A stretch of DNA of 64,000 bases from Fictibacillus arsenicus (GTDB lineage Bacteria > Bacillota > Bacilli > Bacillales > Fictibacillaceae): positions 310,001 through 374,000 of the forward strand of contig NZ_CP016761.1 of the NCBI RefSeq assembly GCF_001642935.1, written 5' to 3'. Within the stretch, counting starts at the first letter, position 1, and each line of letters starts with the position of its first letter. Of this stretch, positions 6,812 to 16,720 are shown piece by piece. The notes below the pieces were generated by a model, which saw nothing but the letters and a program-made list of their open reading frames with translations, had not been told where the DNA came from and made no database searches. The position numbers and the translations under genes were made by a program.

Positions 6812-8437
6812 TTGCTGCTTTCTAGCATTGAAAAACACATAGATCATACAATACTGAATCGCGGCCTTCAATACTATGAAAGTGGTTACGTAGAAGAGCT
6901 TGACGAGATAGTTCCAGGTCGATATGAAGCAACTGTGACTGGAACAGAAGATTATTTTGTGGAAGTTACATTAAAAGAAAATACAATAATGGAGAGCTAC
7001 TGTAGCTGTCCATATAACTATAGCCATATATGTAAGCACCAGGTTGCTGTCTTTTTTTCTATAAGAGAAAAAACACCGATTGAACAGAAAGTGAAACAAA
7101 GTCTGCCCAAAATGCTTAAGGAATTAAAGAAGAATGAACTTATAGACATAATAGTGGATATAACAAATGAAAATACAGATGTAAAAAAGCAGTTATTATA
7201 TTCTTTAGCCAAGCCTTCTGACGAAATTGAAGAAGCTAAGAAGTTGATTAAAGAATATATTAAAAAAGCTAGAGTACATGGTTTTATTCATTATGAAAAA
7301 ACAGATTTAGCACTAACTGGCGCCCACCATGTACTAAATAAGGCAAATAATAAAATTAACAACCAAGAATACGAGCTTTCAATAAAGATGAGTATTCTTG
7401 TTTTATCAAATATAGTCGACATGATTTTATATTGTGATGATTCAGTAGGAACAGTTGGACAAGTCATACATGAAGCTATATTTACGGTTAAGGATGCTGT
7501 ACAAGAAGGTGCAGATTCACTATCTGAATCGGAACAAAAAACTATATTGGAATTGATATTAAAAGAAGCGCAAAACAAAAGATATCAAGAAGTGAATGAT
7601 GAATGGAGTTATGTTCTTATTCAAACGTGTATTCCATTAATCAGAAATGTTGAAAACAGAAAGTTAATAGAGAGTGTACTATTAAACTTGCTTAGACCCT
7701 TAACAAGAAATAGCTGGAATTATGAATACATTAAATCTATTCAATTAGAGATAATAGAACAGAATGATAGATATGAAGACGCAGAAAAATTCATTTTGGA
7801 TAACATCGAAATAAGTGAATTTCGTGAAAGAGCCATTAAGAATTACTTACACCAAGGTTATTACGAAAAAGTCGTAGAGCTCTGTTTAGAAGGAGAAAAG
7901 AATGATAAGCCTAGACCAGGGCTAATCATAAAATGGAAAAATCATAGGTATGAGGCATATGAAAAAATGGGAGAAACAATCAAACAAAGTGATCTGGCTA
8001 TAGAGCTTTTACTTCAAGGGATGCATAAGTATTTTGAAATTATAAAACGCTTAACACCTCCAGAACAGTGGGAAAAACTTTTTCAAGAAATTTTATCGGG
8101 ATTGAAAAACTCAAGGATATATGTGGACGTTTTGATAGATGAAAACCAAACAGGATTGTTGTTAGATTACTGTAAGCAAAATCCTTATGATGTTGTTAAT
8201 TTGTATCCCTATCTCATTAAAGAACATTTTAATGAAGTATCTTCTTTATTTAGAGAATACATTAACATAATGGCTGGCAATGTGTCTGATAGACGAGGGT
8301 ATAAGCGCGTTTGCAAAGAAATAAAGGTATATAAAAAAGCTTGCGGAATGGAAAATGTAGAAGAATTAAAAAATGCACTGAAGGTAAAATATAAACAGCG
8401 TCCGGCGTTTGTTGATGAACTGAATAAAATAAAATAA
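6812..8437 (+). CDS. SWIM zinc-finger domain protein
   Basis: This is a roughly 541-residue protein with an N-terminal SWIM zinc finger (CSCPYNYSHICKH, about residues 64-76 from the chosen start). The rest is a long, mostly helical region rich in acidic and lysine residues. SWIM fingers bind nucleic acids or proteins; no enzymatic domain is seen. The TTG at 6812 is preferred because GGAGGAG lies 6 nt upstream; an in-frame ATG at 6773 lacks a ribosome site. The gene is AT-rich and follows the terminator of the structured RNA, so it may be expressed by readthrough. Its role is unknown. Confidence 0.8.
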   Translation: MLLSSIEKHIDHTILNRGLQYYESGYVEELDEIVPGRYEATVTGTEDYFVEVTLKENTIMESYCSCPYNYSHICKHQVAVFFSIREKTPIEQKVKQSLPKMLKELKKNELIDIIVDITNENTDVKKQLLYSLAKPSDEIEEAKKLIKEYIKKARVHGFIHYEKTDLALTGAHHVLNKANNKINNQEYELSIKMSILVLSNIVDMILYCDDSVGTVGQVIHEAIFTVKDAVQEGADSLSESEQKTILELILKEAQNKRYQEVNDEWSYVLIQTCIPLIRNVENRKLIESVLLNLLRPLTRNSWNYEYIKSIQLEIIEQNDRYEDAEKFILDNIEISEFRERAIKNYLHQGYYEKVVELCLEGEKNDKPRPGLIIKWKNHRYEAYEKMGETIKQSDLAIELLLQGMHKYFEIIKRLTPPEQWEKLFQEILSGLKNSRIYVDVLIDENQTGLLLDYCKQNPYDVVNLYPYLIKEHFNEVSSLFREYINIMAGNVSDRRGYKRVCKEIKVYKKACGMENVEELKNALKVKYKQRPAFVDELNKIK

Positions 8438-8442
8438 ATGAA

Positions 8443-8477
8443 AACTCACCCCGTATTCACCGAGGTGAGTTTTTTTA
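8443..8477 (+). terminator. intrinsic terminator
   Basis: ACTCACC and GGTGAGT (ending at 8470) form the stem, extended by A/T pairs and followed by a run of T, just after the SWIM gene stop. Confidence 0.8.
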
Positions 8478-8593
8478 AAAAAAATACGCCTCAAGTCTTA
8501 GAACACATTACTTCCTGAAGCCATGGTTATTTTAGGAAGGTTTCGATAAGGTAATACTAGAAACATACTATATGTAAACTTTTTTAGGAAAAA

Positions 8594-8620
8594 CGAAACT
8601 CTGAAACTTGTACATTCGTA
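8594..8620 (+). promoter_or_regulatory. possible ECF (sigma-W-like) promoter of xpaC-yaaN
   Basis: CGAAAC (8594-8599) and CGTA (8617-8620) are 17 bp apart, close to the GAAAC-N16/17-CGTA pattern of sigma-W-type promoters, and lie 36 bp before xpaC. This is a motif match only. Confidence 0.35.
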
Positions 8621-8656
8621 TGATTAATAAAGAGTTCATGTCAGGAGTCGATTACA

Positions 8657-9322
8657 ATGAACGGATTTTTAGCTTTTTTTATCCGCATGTTTGTTGCTGT
8701 GCCATCCTCTGTAGGGGTGTGGCTGGCGAGTATTATTGCGTATGACCAGACGTATCTCATGTCATCTGGGATCGCCGTGGCGGGTGGAGCTGCCGCATAT
8801 ACAGCAACAGGGCTTCTGCAAAAGCAGCGATTTCTTAGCAGCCATCAACTATCAAGACGAGAATATAAATACATCAGAAAAAATTTAGACGAAGCAAAAC
8901 CGAAGATCAATCGCCTCCAAAAAGCACTGCTTTCTGTCAGAGACTTGCCAACTTTAAAGCAAAGAGCAGACTTGGTGCGGGTAGTGCGGAAGATTCATAG
9001 CTTAATTCAAAAAGAGCCAAAGCGTTTTTACCAGGCTGAGCAATTTTACTTTTCCCATTTGGATTCAGCTGTCGAACTTACGGAGAAATATATGTTTTTA
9101 ACAGCACAGCCAAGAAAAACGAAAGAACTCACAAAGTCTTTAGTGGAAACAAAACGAACACTTGATGAGCTAAAAGAATACATCGAAAAGGATTTATACC
9201 AAGTTTTGTCAAATGATATAGAAGACCTTCATTATGAGATCGATGTGGCGAAGTATTCGATCAAATCTTTGAAAGAATCACAATCTATTAAAAAGGCAGG
9301 AGATATACATGAAAGAAAATAA
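8657..9322 (+). CDS. xpaC: XpaC-like protein (5-bromo-4-chloroindolyl phosphate hydrolysis family)
   Basis: This 221-residue protein has two N-terminal membrane segments (about 3-28 and 33-52) and then a long, charged, helical cytoplasmic region. It matches the XpaC family, named for a BCIP-hydrolysis phenotype; the true activity is not established. It overlaps the TelA/YaaN gene by 14 nt, as the B. subtilis xpaC-yaaN pair does, which suggests a shared complex at the membrane. Upstream lies a possible envelope-stress promoter. Confidence 0.88.
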   Translation: MNGFLAFFIRMFVAVPSSVGVWLASIIAYDQTYLMSSGIAVAGGAAAYTATGLLQKQRFLSSHQLSRREYKYIRKNLDEAKPKINRLQKALLSVRDLPTLKQRADLVRVVRKIHSLIQKEPKRFYQAEQFYFSHLDSAVELTEKYMFLTAQPRKTKELTKSLVETKRTLDELKEYIEKDLYQVLSNDIEDLHYEIDVAKYSIKSLKESQSIKKAGDIHERK

Positions 9323-10484
9323 TGCACCCCTGTTTAACAATACAGATGAACCAGCAAATCTAATGGATGACTTGCTGGCTAATCCATTCGGTGAGGAGAA
9401 AGAATCCAATCTGCAGCCGGGGGAAAATAAACAGATTCGATTAATCGATGTGCTGCCAGAAGAAAACAAAGAAAAAGCTTATCAATTGGCTAAGCAGATC
9501 GATCCGACAAACCACCAGACGATGATCACGTACGGAGCACCCGCACAAGCGAAGCTTCATTCTTTTTCTAATACGATGCTTGAACATGTGAAAAAGAAGG
9601 ATACAGGTCAGATCGGCGAGATCATTGGCGACTTAATGAGAAAGCTCCAAGATGTGAATCCTGAAGAATTAAAGTCTAATAAGCCAACACTGATCGGCCG
9701 CATGTTTGGTAAAATCTCAGGTTCTGTTCAAGAAGTGCTTTCCAAGTATCAAAAGACGGGTGCGCAGATTGACCGCATCTCCGTAAAACTGGACGGGAGC
9801 AAAAATGTCCTCATGTCTGATATTGTGATGCTTGAGAAATTGTATGAGAACAATAAAGAATACTTCCAGGCGCTGAATGTGTATATTGCAGCAGGTGAGT
9901 TGAAGCTTGATGAGCTGAATCAGGTAACGATTCCTGAGATGAGAAAAGTGGCAGAACAAACAAATGATCAGATGAAATTCCAGGAAGTAAATGATATGGT
10001 TCAATTTGCGGACCGATTAGATAAACGTGTGCATGATCTGAAGTTGAGCCGTGAAATCACGATTCAAAGTGCGCCGCAAATTCGTCTTATTCAAAACACG
10101 AATCAGGCACTTGTTGAAAAAATTCAGTCGTCCATCATGACGGCTATTCCGCTTTGGAAAAACCAAGTGGCGATCGCGCTGACACTGATCAGACAGCGTA
10201 ATGCAGTAGAGGCTCAAAAGCAGGTTTTCAAAACGACGAATGAACTTTTATTAAAAAATGCAGAGATGCTTAAAACGAATACGATTGAAACAGCTAAAGA
10301 AAATGAGCGCGGTTTGATCGATATCGAGACACTGAAGAAAACACAGGAAAACTTACTGTCAACACTTGAAGAAACGCTTCGCATTCAAGAAGAAGGACGT
10401 ATGAAGCGGCGTCTCGCAGAAGAAGAACTTGCAACGATGGAGATCGGATTGAGACAGAAGCTGCTAGAAATTAAAGGGGAATAA
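9309..10484 (+). CDS. yaaN: toxic anion resistance protein, TelA/YaaN family
   Basis: This is a 391-residue soluble, largely coiled-coil protein of the TelA family (PF05816), linked by annotation to tellurite and other toxic-anion resistance. After a low-complexity N-terminus, the core contains the conserved helical segments [13 protein letters not shown], ...DRISVKLD and [20 protein letters not shown] long C-terminal helix ends in [19 protein letters not shown]. It is coupled to xpaC and followed by a strong terminator. The biochemical role is unproven. Confidence 0.9.
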   Translation: MKENNAPLFNNTDEPANLMDDLLANPFGEEKESNLQPGENKQIRLIDVLPEENKEKAYQLAKQIDPTNHQTMITYGAPAQAKLHSFSNTMLEHVKKKDTGQIGEIIGDLMRKLQDVNPEELKSNKPTLIGRMFGKISGSVQEVLSKYQKTGAQIDRISVKLDGSKNVLMSDIVMLEKLYENNKEYFQALNVYIAAGELKLDELNQVTIPEMRKVAEQTNDQMKFQEVNDMVQFADRLDKRVHDLKLSREITIQSAPQIRLIQNTNQALVEKIQSSIMTAIPLWKNQVAIALTLIRQRNAVEAQKQVFKTTNELLLKNAEMLKTNTIETAKENERGLIDIETLKKTQENLLSTLEETLRIQEEGRMKRRLAEEELATMEIGLRQKLLEIKGE

Positions 10485-10489
10485 TTAAA

Positions 10490-10533
10490 GAAGGTACTTG
10501 CGTTGTGATGAGACAGACGCAAGTACCTTTTTT
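10490..10533. terminator. intrinsic terminator
   Basis: A 12-bp stem AAGGTACTTGCG (10491-10502)/CGCAAGTACCTT (10518-10529) is followed by Ts. It ends yaaN and could also act on the minus strand after brnQ. Confidence 0.85.
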
Positions 10534-10560
10534 GTGTGCCAGGGGAAATCATGGTTCAAC

Positions 10561-11895
10561 TCACGAAGCTTTTGCTTCTAACGTATCTAGTTTTGAAGAT
10601 TTTTTACTGAAGTTGCTGATAACTATTCCAACACCTGTACCGACAAGGGCTGGAAGAATCCATTGTAATCCCATCGAGGATAGTGGAAGGATATCTTTAA
10701 TAACTTGAACCGGACCTAAACCAATACCAAAAGCAAGTAAACCATCCATCAGGGCAAATACACCTGTAAAAAGAATGGCACTGCCATACACTTTTTTTGG
10801 ATTTTTGAAGAAACGGTTAAAAAACGTAAGTGCAATTAATACGATTGTTAAAGGATATGCTGTGACTAGAAACGGAACCGACACTTTAAGGATCTGGTTC
10901 AGACCAAGATTAGAGAGAGTGAAGCTTACAAGTGTGACAAGCAAAACTACAGTTTTGTAGCTAACATTTGGAATTAGTTTTGAGAAGTATTGGCCACACG
11001 CTGCTGTTAGACCAACAACTGTAGTAAAGCAAGCTAATGTAAAAATAAAACCTAGTAAGGCTGTTCCACTTTCCCCTAATAATAGAGTGGAGGCTGCTGA
11101 AAGAATATCTGTTCCATTTTCAAAGGAACCGGCGGCTGCCATCTTTCCACCGATTAACCCCAAACTGACATAAACCAGCGCAAGTAATGTCCCGGCAATC
11201 AAACCGGCTTTTAATGTATAGGTTGTTAATTTCTTTCGCTCCCGAACGCCTCTTTGTTGGATTGCTGTAAGAATAACAATCCCAAAAGCCAGTGCAGCAA
11301 GTGCATCCATTGTGTTATATCCCTCGATGAACCCTGTCGAAAAAGCACCGGATTGATAGTTAGCAGTTGGTGACTGAAGTGGAGCATCTAATTTAACAAA
11401 TCCTACTGTACATAGTACAACCATCGCTAAGAGCAAGGTTGGCGTAATCCAGCGGCCCATATATTTCTCCATTTTTGATGGATTCAGGCTGATTGCATAA
11501 ACAAGTGCGAAAAAGATAGCCGTGAATAAAAAAAGAATAAGTGCTGCGTTAGAATTATTGCCCAAGAATGGTTTAAGACCCATTTCATAAGCAACGTTTG
11601 CGTTTCTTGGGATGGCCAGGAATGGTCCGATACTTAAATAGATCACCATCATGAAGATGGTGCTGAACAAAGGATGAACACGATTGCCAATGGTTTGAAC
11701 CCCTCCTTTTACAAGGGAAACGGCAAATAATACGGCAAAAGGAAGTCCAACACCTGTAACGATAAATCCTGCCATAGCAACCCAGTAAGATGATCCGGCT
11801 TCAGCTCCCAAAAATGGAGGGAAGATTAGGTTTCCTGCTCCAAAAAACATTGAAAATAACATAAGTCCAATAAAAACGGTGTCCATCTTTTTCAT
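10561..11895 (-). CDS. brnQ: branched-chain amino acid transport system II carrier protein BrnQ
   Basis: This is a 444-residue integral membrane protein of the LIVCS family, importing Leu/Ile/Val with Na+ or H+. The N-terminus has the signature FSMFFGAGNLIFPPFLG, and about twelve hydrophobic segments follow, including GFIEGYNTMDALAALAFG. The start ATG has GGAGAG about 9 nt upstream. A T-box leader lies directly upstream, so expression should rise when a cognate tRNA is uncharged. It is monocistronic and convergent with xpaC-yaaN. Confidence 0.95.
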   Translation of the reverse strand: MKKMDTVFIGLMLFSMFFGAGNLIFPPFLGAEAGSSYWVAMAGFIVTGVGLPFAVLFAVSLVKGGVQTIGNRVHPLFSTIFMMVIYLSIGPFLAIPRNANVAYEMGLKPFLGNNSNAALILFLFTAIFFALVYAISLNPSKMEKYMGRWITPTLLLAMVVLCTVGFVKLDAPLQSPTANYQSGAFSTGFIEGYNTMDALAALAFGIVILTAIQQRGVRERKKLTTYTLKAGLIAGTLLALVYVSLGLIGGKMAAAGSFENGTDILSAASTLLLGESGTALLGFIFTLACFTTVVGLTAACGQYFSKLIPNVSYKTVVLLVTLVSFTLSNLGLNQILKVSVPFLVTAYPLTIVLIALTFFNRFFKNPKKVYGSAILFTGVFALMDGLLAFGIGLGPVQVIKDILPLSSMGLQWILPALVGTGVGIVISNFSKKSSKLDTLEAKAS

Positions 11896-11929
11896 AAGTA
11901 ATCTCTCCTTTTATTGTTTTTGAACATAA

Positions 11930-12180
11930 AAAAACTCGCCCCTATAGCAGGGACGAGTTATTGCTCGCGTTACCACCCTAATTCCGCAGCTAAATAAAAA
12001 AGCTTGCGGCACTCAGTCAACGTACGATTATACGTGTTCCATTGTAACGGCGGACGACCCGTCAAAGCTTCCATTATCAGCTTTGCATCTCAGAGATGAT
12101 TTTCGGATAAGGCCTGAACATCAGCTTTCACCAAGCGCTGATTCTCTGGGGAACAGGGTCATATCTTACTCTTTCTCGTC
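11930..12180 (-). promoter_or_regulatory. T-box riboswitch leader of brnQ
   Basis: On the minus strand, the T-box core AGGGTGGTAACGCGAG lies just before a terminator (AACTCG..CGAGTT and a T run, 11930-11959). Upstream is a long stem I region with an AGTA-like 5' segment and a GAAAATCATC 3' segment. The specifier is most likely an Ile AUC codon in that segment, but the register is ambiguous. Uncharged tRNA binding would favour the antiterminator. A branched-chain amino acid specificity fits the brnQ target. Confidence 0.9.
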
Positions 12181-12202
12181 ATTGATTTTAATATTAATAG
12201 TA

Positions 12203-12231
12203 AATTTAGCATCATGAAATAAAGAAGTCAA
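12203..12231 (-). promoter_or_regulatory. promoter of the T-box/brnQ transcript
   Basis: On the minus strand TTGACT (12231-12226) and TAAATT (12208-12203) are separated by 17 bp, placing initiation near the 5' end of T-box stem I. Confidence 0.55.
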
Positions 12232-12273
12232 TAATAATTTCAGAATTGCTCGAAAAATATTTCAATAGAAAAG

Positions 12274-12807
12274 CTATAATAGTAGCCCCATAATAATGGT
12301 GTTACTAAAATTTCCACTTATAAAATTATCTTTTTTCAGCAAACCTTCCACTTCAAATCCCAACTTCTTATAAAGCTCGATAGCAACTGTATTAGTTTCA
12401 TTTGTAACAAGGCTTATCTTTTTGGTCACTCCGTTTTGTTTAGCCCATTCAATAAGATAATTCATTAAAATCTTTCCTAATCCTAAGCCAGTATATTTAT
12501 TAGAAATGACGATTCCAAGTGTGCCAACATGTTTTGTCCTTTCTTTTTGTGAGGAATTAATAGTTGCGATACTGATAATCTCTGAATCAATCAATGCCAA
12601 AAGCATGATGGAATTTTGCTCTTTAGAGGTTGCAGTGATGTATTCTTCGTATTCACGCAGATCACGCTTAAATTCGTTCGCTCCAAAGGAAAGAAAATCT
12701 GTTTCACCGCCAACCACATTGTAAAAGTCGATCATGTTTTGTGCATCTTCTTTAGTTACTTCTCTTATCGTCACTTCTATATCGTTTTTTAGGATAATGT
12801 TCAGCAT
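12274..12807 (-). CDS. GNAT family N-acetyltransferase
   Basis: This 177-residue GNAT-fold protein has a central acetyl-CoA-binding segment ISNKYTGLGLGKILMNYL (the Q/RxxGxG/A loop) and a C-terminal NTVAIELYKKLGFEVEG motif, as in RimI/PhnO-like acetyltransferases. The substrate cannot be read from sequence. It lies just upstream of the brnQ T-box promoter in the same direction, with a weak AAGAAG ribosome site. No operon partner is evident. Confidence 0.85.
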   Translation of the reverse strand: MLNIILKNDIEVTIREVTKEDAQNMIDFYNVVGGETDFLSFGANEFKRDLREYEEYITATSKEQNSIMLLALIDSEIISIATINSSQKERTKHVGTLGIVISNKYTGLGLGKILMNYLIEWAKQNGVTKKISLVTNETNTVAIELYKKLGFEVEGLLKKDNFISGNFSNTIIMGLLL

Positions 12808-12987
12808 CTATTTCATCTTCTTTCAATTCAGAATGGTTAAGTTAAATATAACCTACCAGTCTATTCATGGTACAACCCTAATATTCATGATTTTTTTATT
12901 AAAATTTTTACAAAAAGGTAATGCGCATCCTGTTCCTTCGCATAGAATATGAGGATTTTACATTTTAGAAGGAATAGGAGAGAAGGA

Positions 12988-13734
12988 ATGAAAACGAAAA
13001 AAATAGTCATCGGGTTACTCATGTTTTGTTTTATGTTCTTTTTTGTGCAGCCGGCAAAAGCATCAGCTTCTTCTTTTATCATAATAAATAAATCAACCAA
13101 TCAGCTGGCGTATTTCGAGAATAATAAATTATCGAAAGTGTTCAAAGTGGCAACGGGTAAGCTGCCGTCCTACACACCAGAAGGCAAATTTAAAATTGTA
13201 AACAAGATTACAAACAGGCCGTATTATACCGGTAATATACCAGGTGGAGATCCTCGGAATCCTCTAGGTAACAGATGGCTCGGTTTAAATGCAAGAGGAA
13301 CTTGGGGAACAACCTATGCGATTCATGGAAACAATAACGCAAATGCCATAGGAAAATACGTAAGTGCAGGCTGTATCCGTATGTACAATAACGATGTGCA
13401 ATGGCTGTATGCAAGAATTCCTGTGAACACACCTGTAGTAATCACCACTTCAAGCAAGACGTTTCCAGCATTAGCAGCAGCTAATGGTTATAAAATCACA
13501 AACGGCTCAACAGTACCAGTATTCTCAATCGTGAACCTGAAAAAAGGCAGCCGCGGTGCTGAAGTCATGGAGCTTCAGCGCAGACTGACTAACTTAGGGT
13601 ATAGCACAAAAGGAATCGATGGGATCTTCGGGAACAATACAGACGCAGCCGTACGGAAGTTCCAAAAAGCAAAGAAGCTAAAAGTAGATGGAATAGTAGG
13701 ACCAGCGACTAAAAAGGCGATGGGGATGTTTTAA
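12988..13734 (+). CDS. secreted L,D-transpeptidase with peptidoglycan-binding domain
   Basis: This 248-residue exported protein has a signal peptide (KTKK, then a hydrophobic core, cleavage likely after AKASA near residue 27). A YkuD L,D-transpeptidase domain follows (about 29-155), with catalytic HG at 113-114 and SAGCIRM with Cys129. A C-terminal PG_binding_1 repeat (about 182-246, LKKGSRGAEVMELQRRL) completes it. The enzyme makes or remodels 3-3 peptide crosslinks outside the cell. The ATG at 12988 has AGGAGAGAAGG upstream, whereas the longer frame from 12949 would bury the signal peptide. Confidence 0.93.
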   Translation: MKTKKIVIGLLMFCFMFFFVQPAKASASSFIIINKSTNQLAYFENNKLSKVFKVATGKLPSYTPEGKFKIVNKITNRPYYTGNIPGGDPRNPLGNRWLGLNARGTWGTTYAIHGNNNANAIGKYVSAGCIRMYNNDVQWLYARIPVNTPVVITTSSKTFPALAAANGYKITNGSTVPVFSIVNLKKGSRGAEVMELQRRLTNLGYSTKGIDGIFGNNTDAAVRKFQKAKKLKVDGIVGPATKKAMGMF

Positions 13735-13750
13735 TTAAACAACTGTTTAA

Positions 13751-13779
13751 AAAAGAGCTCATTTTGAGTTCTTTTTTAT
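13751..13779 (+). terminator. intrinsic terminator
   Basis: AGAGCTCA pairs with TGAGTTCT (one G-T pair) and is followed by six Ts, immediately after the transpeptidase gene. Confidence 0.75.
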
Positions 13780-13881
13780 GTAGAAATACATATTCACTAG
13801 CAAAATGATCTTTTTATTAATTAGTACTTATAGTAGTATTTCTAAGTAACGAAAAGAAAATTATGGTATTAGGGGCTAATT

Positions 13882-16689
13882 ATGGACTTTGAGAAGAAGT
13901 TAATCGTTAATTCAGATAAAGAAAATTTACTGGGAGAACTCGTTAGATCTATGAACGAGTGTATCTCGTTTTATTTTAGTGTGGCTTTTGTGAATTTTAG
14001 CGGACTTCAGCTTTTGCTTGATCCATTAAAAGAAGCACAAGAAAAGGGCGTAAAAGGAAAGATTATTACTTCAACTTATCTAAACTTTACAGATGCTAAG
14101 GCATTAGAAAAAATTAAAGAGTTTGACAACGTTGAATTAAAAGTTTTTGTCACAGATAAAGAAGTTGGATTTCATACTAAAGCCTATATCTTTGAATACC
14201 AAGACAGTTACAAAGTTATTATAGGTTCATCAAATATTACTCAAAGTGCACTTAAAAGTAATATTGAATGGAATGTTGAAGTTATTGCTAAAGAGGATGC
14301 TGATTTTATAAAAAAGGTATTAAAAGAATACAATTCGTTATGGGAGTTTAGTGCTGAAGCTAACGAGGATTTTATTCAAGATTATGAAGCATTCTTAAAG
14401 AGTATTAAGAAAACATCTTCACAACAGGTAATATATGAAAATAAAGGCTATATTGTACCTAATCGGATGCAGAAACGAGCAATAGAGAATTTAGAGAGAC
14501 TCCGACATTTTGATGAGAAAAAAGCTCTCGTCATTGCTGCTACAGGAACGGGTAAAACGTACATGTCAGCTTTTGATGTAAAACGTTATAAACCTAGTAA
14601 ATTACTATTCATCGTACATAGAGAAGAAATTCTTAAAAAAGCTAAAGAAACATTTGAAATACTTTTACCTAATGAAGGTCTTACTTTTGGTTTATTAACA
14701 GGTAATTACAAACAGAAAAATGTAGATTATGTTTTCGCTACAATACAAACCCTATCAAAATGCTACCAAGAATTTGATAGAAATGAATTTGAATATCTAA
14801 TTATTGATGAAGCTCACCACGCTACCAGTCCATCCTATCGAGAAGTCTTAAATTATTTTGATCCTAAATTCACCTTGGGAATGACTGCAACACCTGAGAG
14901 AAGTGATAGTGGTAATGTATTTGATCTTTTTGATAATAACGTAGCATTAGAAGTGAGGTTGCATGAGGCTTTAGAGGATGAACTTGTAATTCCTTTTCAT
15001 TACTTTGGAATCACTGATATTGAAAGCGTTGATCTTAGTGATGTTCATATTGATGACATAGCTGAAATCACTAAAAGATTAAAAGTAAACGAGCGTGTAG
15101 ATTTCATAATAGAAAAAATGGACTTTTATGGTCATGATGGCGATAAGAGAAAGTGTTTAGGATTTTGTGCAAGTGTAGAACATGCGCAATATATGGCGGC
15201 TGAGTTTAATAAAAGAGGATACAACTGTGTTTGTTTATTTGGGGATCATTCTCCTCATCAACGAGAAATGTATATTAATAGATTAGAAGATGACACAGAT
15301 GAATTAGAATTTATCTTCACCGTTGATATCTTTAATGAGGGTGTAGATATTCCCTCTGTTAACTCTGTTCTAATGTTAAGACCTACTAACTCTCCTATTG
15401 TTTTTATTCAACAATTAGGAAGGGGACTTAGAAAACATGCTAACAAAAGCTTTCTTACAGTGTTAGATTTCATAGGCAACCATAACAAAACTTTCTTAAT
15501 AGCTTTGGCTCTAAACGGAAGTCGTTATTACGATAAAGAGAGTTTAAAGATTGCTATAGTCACTGGTTTTGCTAATATTCCAGGCTGTACCCATATACAG
15601 ATGGATAAAATATCCCAAGAAAGAATACTAGAGCAAATCGACAAAGAAAATTTTAACTCTATGAAATATCTAAAAGAAGAATACTTCGAATTTAAGAAAT
15701 TAAATCAAGGACATATCCCTTATTTATTGGTCGATTACCTTAAATACGATGGAGCACCTAATCCTATCAAATTTATAAACAGAGAAAAATCCTATTTGCA
15801 ATTTGTAGCTAAAGTAGAGAAAGATGAAAAGCTAAAAAGACTTTTGTTAGATGATAATTTTGAGGCTACTTTAAAAGAGTTATCTAGCCACCTTCCACTT
15901 AAGAGAGTTTATGAGTTTGTCATTATAAATTATTTATTAGATCATGAGGAAATTAATGTTCAGAAGGCAAAGAATGAAATTTTAAAGTTGATTAAAAATG
16001 TAGATGAAGATAGTATTCTACATGCTTTTGAATGTCTAGATCAGAAATACTACGACAGTGGTCAAAAGAAAAGTAAGCCGCGATTATTTGTTTTAGAAGA
16101 AGGTAAACTGACTAAAACAGAACTTTTTAAGAGAGTTCTAGAAAATCTTGAATATAAAAAGTTTGTAGAAGATATCGTGACTTATGGAATCTTTAGATAT
16201 GAAAAAGAATACAAAGAAGAATACTATGGTGTTCCGCATTTTAAACTATATGAGCAATATCAGATGATGGATGCTGCTTTTCTTTCCAACTACAGAAAAA
16301 CTCATAGCTCCTTTAGAGGATCGGGCTTACTGGCAAATGGTAAAGAATACTTTTTGTTTATTGACTTACACAAAGAAGAAGATATTAAAGAGAGTATAAA
16401 TTATCAGGATAAGTTCTTGAGTGAAAAGTACTTCCAATGGCAATCTGTAAATAGCACTACGCAGCAATCTGAAAGAGGACAAAATATTATCCATAACAAG
16501 CAAAGAGGTGTTAATTTGCATCTGTTTGTGCGGAAGTTTGGAAAACTTGATGGAAAAACGGAGCCTTTTATTTATATTGGTAAAGGAAATTCAGTTGCTT
16601 TTGAAGGAGAAAAGCCCATAACCGTAAAAATTGAACTTGAGAACGAAGTGCCAGCTAGTTTATATAACGAATTTACAATAAAAGTGTAG
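13882..16689 (+). CDS. PLD-nuclease/SF2 helicase/DUF3427 fusion protein
   Basis: This is a 935-residue multidomain protein. Residues 1-165 form a phospholipase-D-like nuclease domain (H98-T-K100, GSSN at 115-118). Residues 190-525 are a superfamily-2 helicase with Walker A ATGTGKT (220-226), DEAH-box (309-312, DEAH), TATPER (335-340) and motif VI QQLGRGLRKH (510-519). The C-terminal ~330 residues resemble DUF3427. The combination is typical of nucleic-acid-processing or defence-type proteins. The gene is AT-rich compared with neighbours and stands alone, convergent with a NUDIX gene through one shared terminator. A defence role is inference. Confidence 0.85.
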   Translation: MDFEKKLIVNSDKENLLGELVRSMNECISFYFSVAFVNFSGLQLLLDPLKEAQEKGVKGKIITSTYLNFTDAKALEKIKEFDNVELKVFVTDKEVGFHTKAYIFEYQDSYKVIIGSSNITQSALKSNIEWNVEVIAKEDADFIKKVLKEYNSLWEFSAEANEDFIQDYEAFLKSIKKTSSQQVIYENKGYIVPNRMQKRAIENLERLRHFDEKKALVIAATGTGKTYMSAFDVKRYKPSKLLFIVHREEILKKAKETFEILLPNEGLTFGLLTGNYKQKNVDYVFATIQTLSKCYQEFDRNEFEYLIIDEAHHATSPSYREVLNYFDPKFTLGMTATPERSDSGNVFDLFDNNVALEVRLHEALEDELVIPFHYFGITDIESVDLSDVHIDDIAEITKRLKVNERVDFIIEKMDFYGHDGDKRKCLGFCASVEHAQYMAAEFNKRGYNCVCLFGDHSPHQREMYINRLEDDTDELEFIFTVDIFNEGVDIPSVNSVLMLRPTNSPIVFIQQLGRGLRKHANKSFLTVLDFIGNHNKTFLIALALNGSRYYDKESLKIAIVTGFANIPGCTHIQMDKISQERILEQIDKENFNSMKYLKEEYFEFKKLNQGHIPYLLVDYLKYDGAPNPIKFINREKSYLQFVAKVEKDEKLKRLLLDDNFEATLKELSSHLPLKRVYEFVIINYLLDHEEINVQKAKNEILKLIKNVDEDSILHAFECLDQKYYDSGQKKSKPRLFVLEEGKLTKTELFKRVLENLEYKKFVEDIVTYGIFRYEKEYKEEYYGVPHFKLYEQYQMMDAAFLSNYRKTHSSFRGSGLLANGKEYFLFIDLHKEEDIKESINYQDKFLSEKYFQWQSVNSTTQQSERGQNIIHNKQRGVNLHLFVRKFGKLDGKTEPFIYIGKGNSVAFEGEKPITVKIELENEVPASLYNEFTIKV

Positions 16690-16720
16690 ACTCCTCATTT
16701 TGAAGAGTCTACACTTTTTT
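16681..16720. terminator. strong bidirectional terminator
   Basis: AAAGTGTAGACTC (16681-16693) pairs perfectly over 13 bp with GAGTCTACACTTT (16705-16717). The stem overlaps the helicase stop codon and reaches almost to the NUDIX stop, ending both convergent transcripts. Confidence 0.85.
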
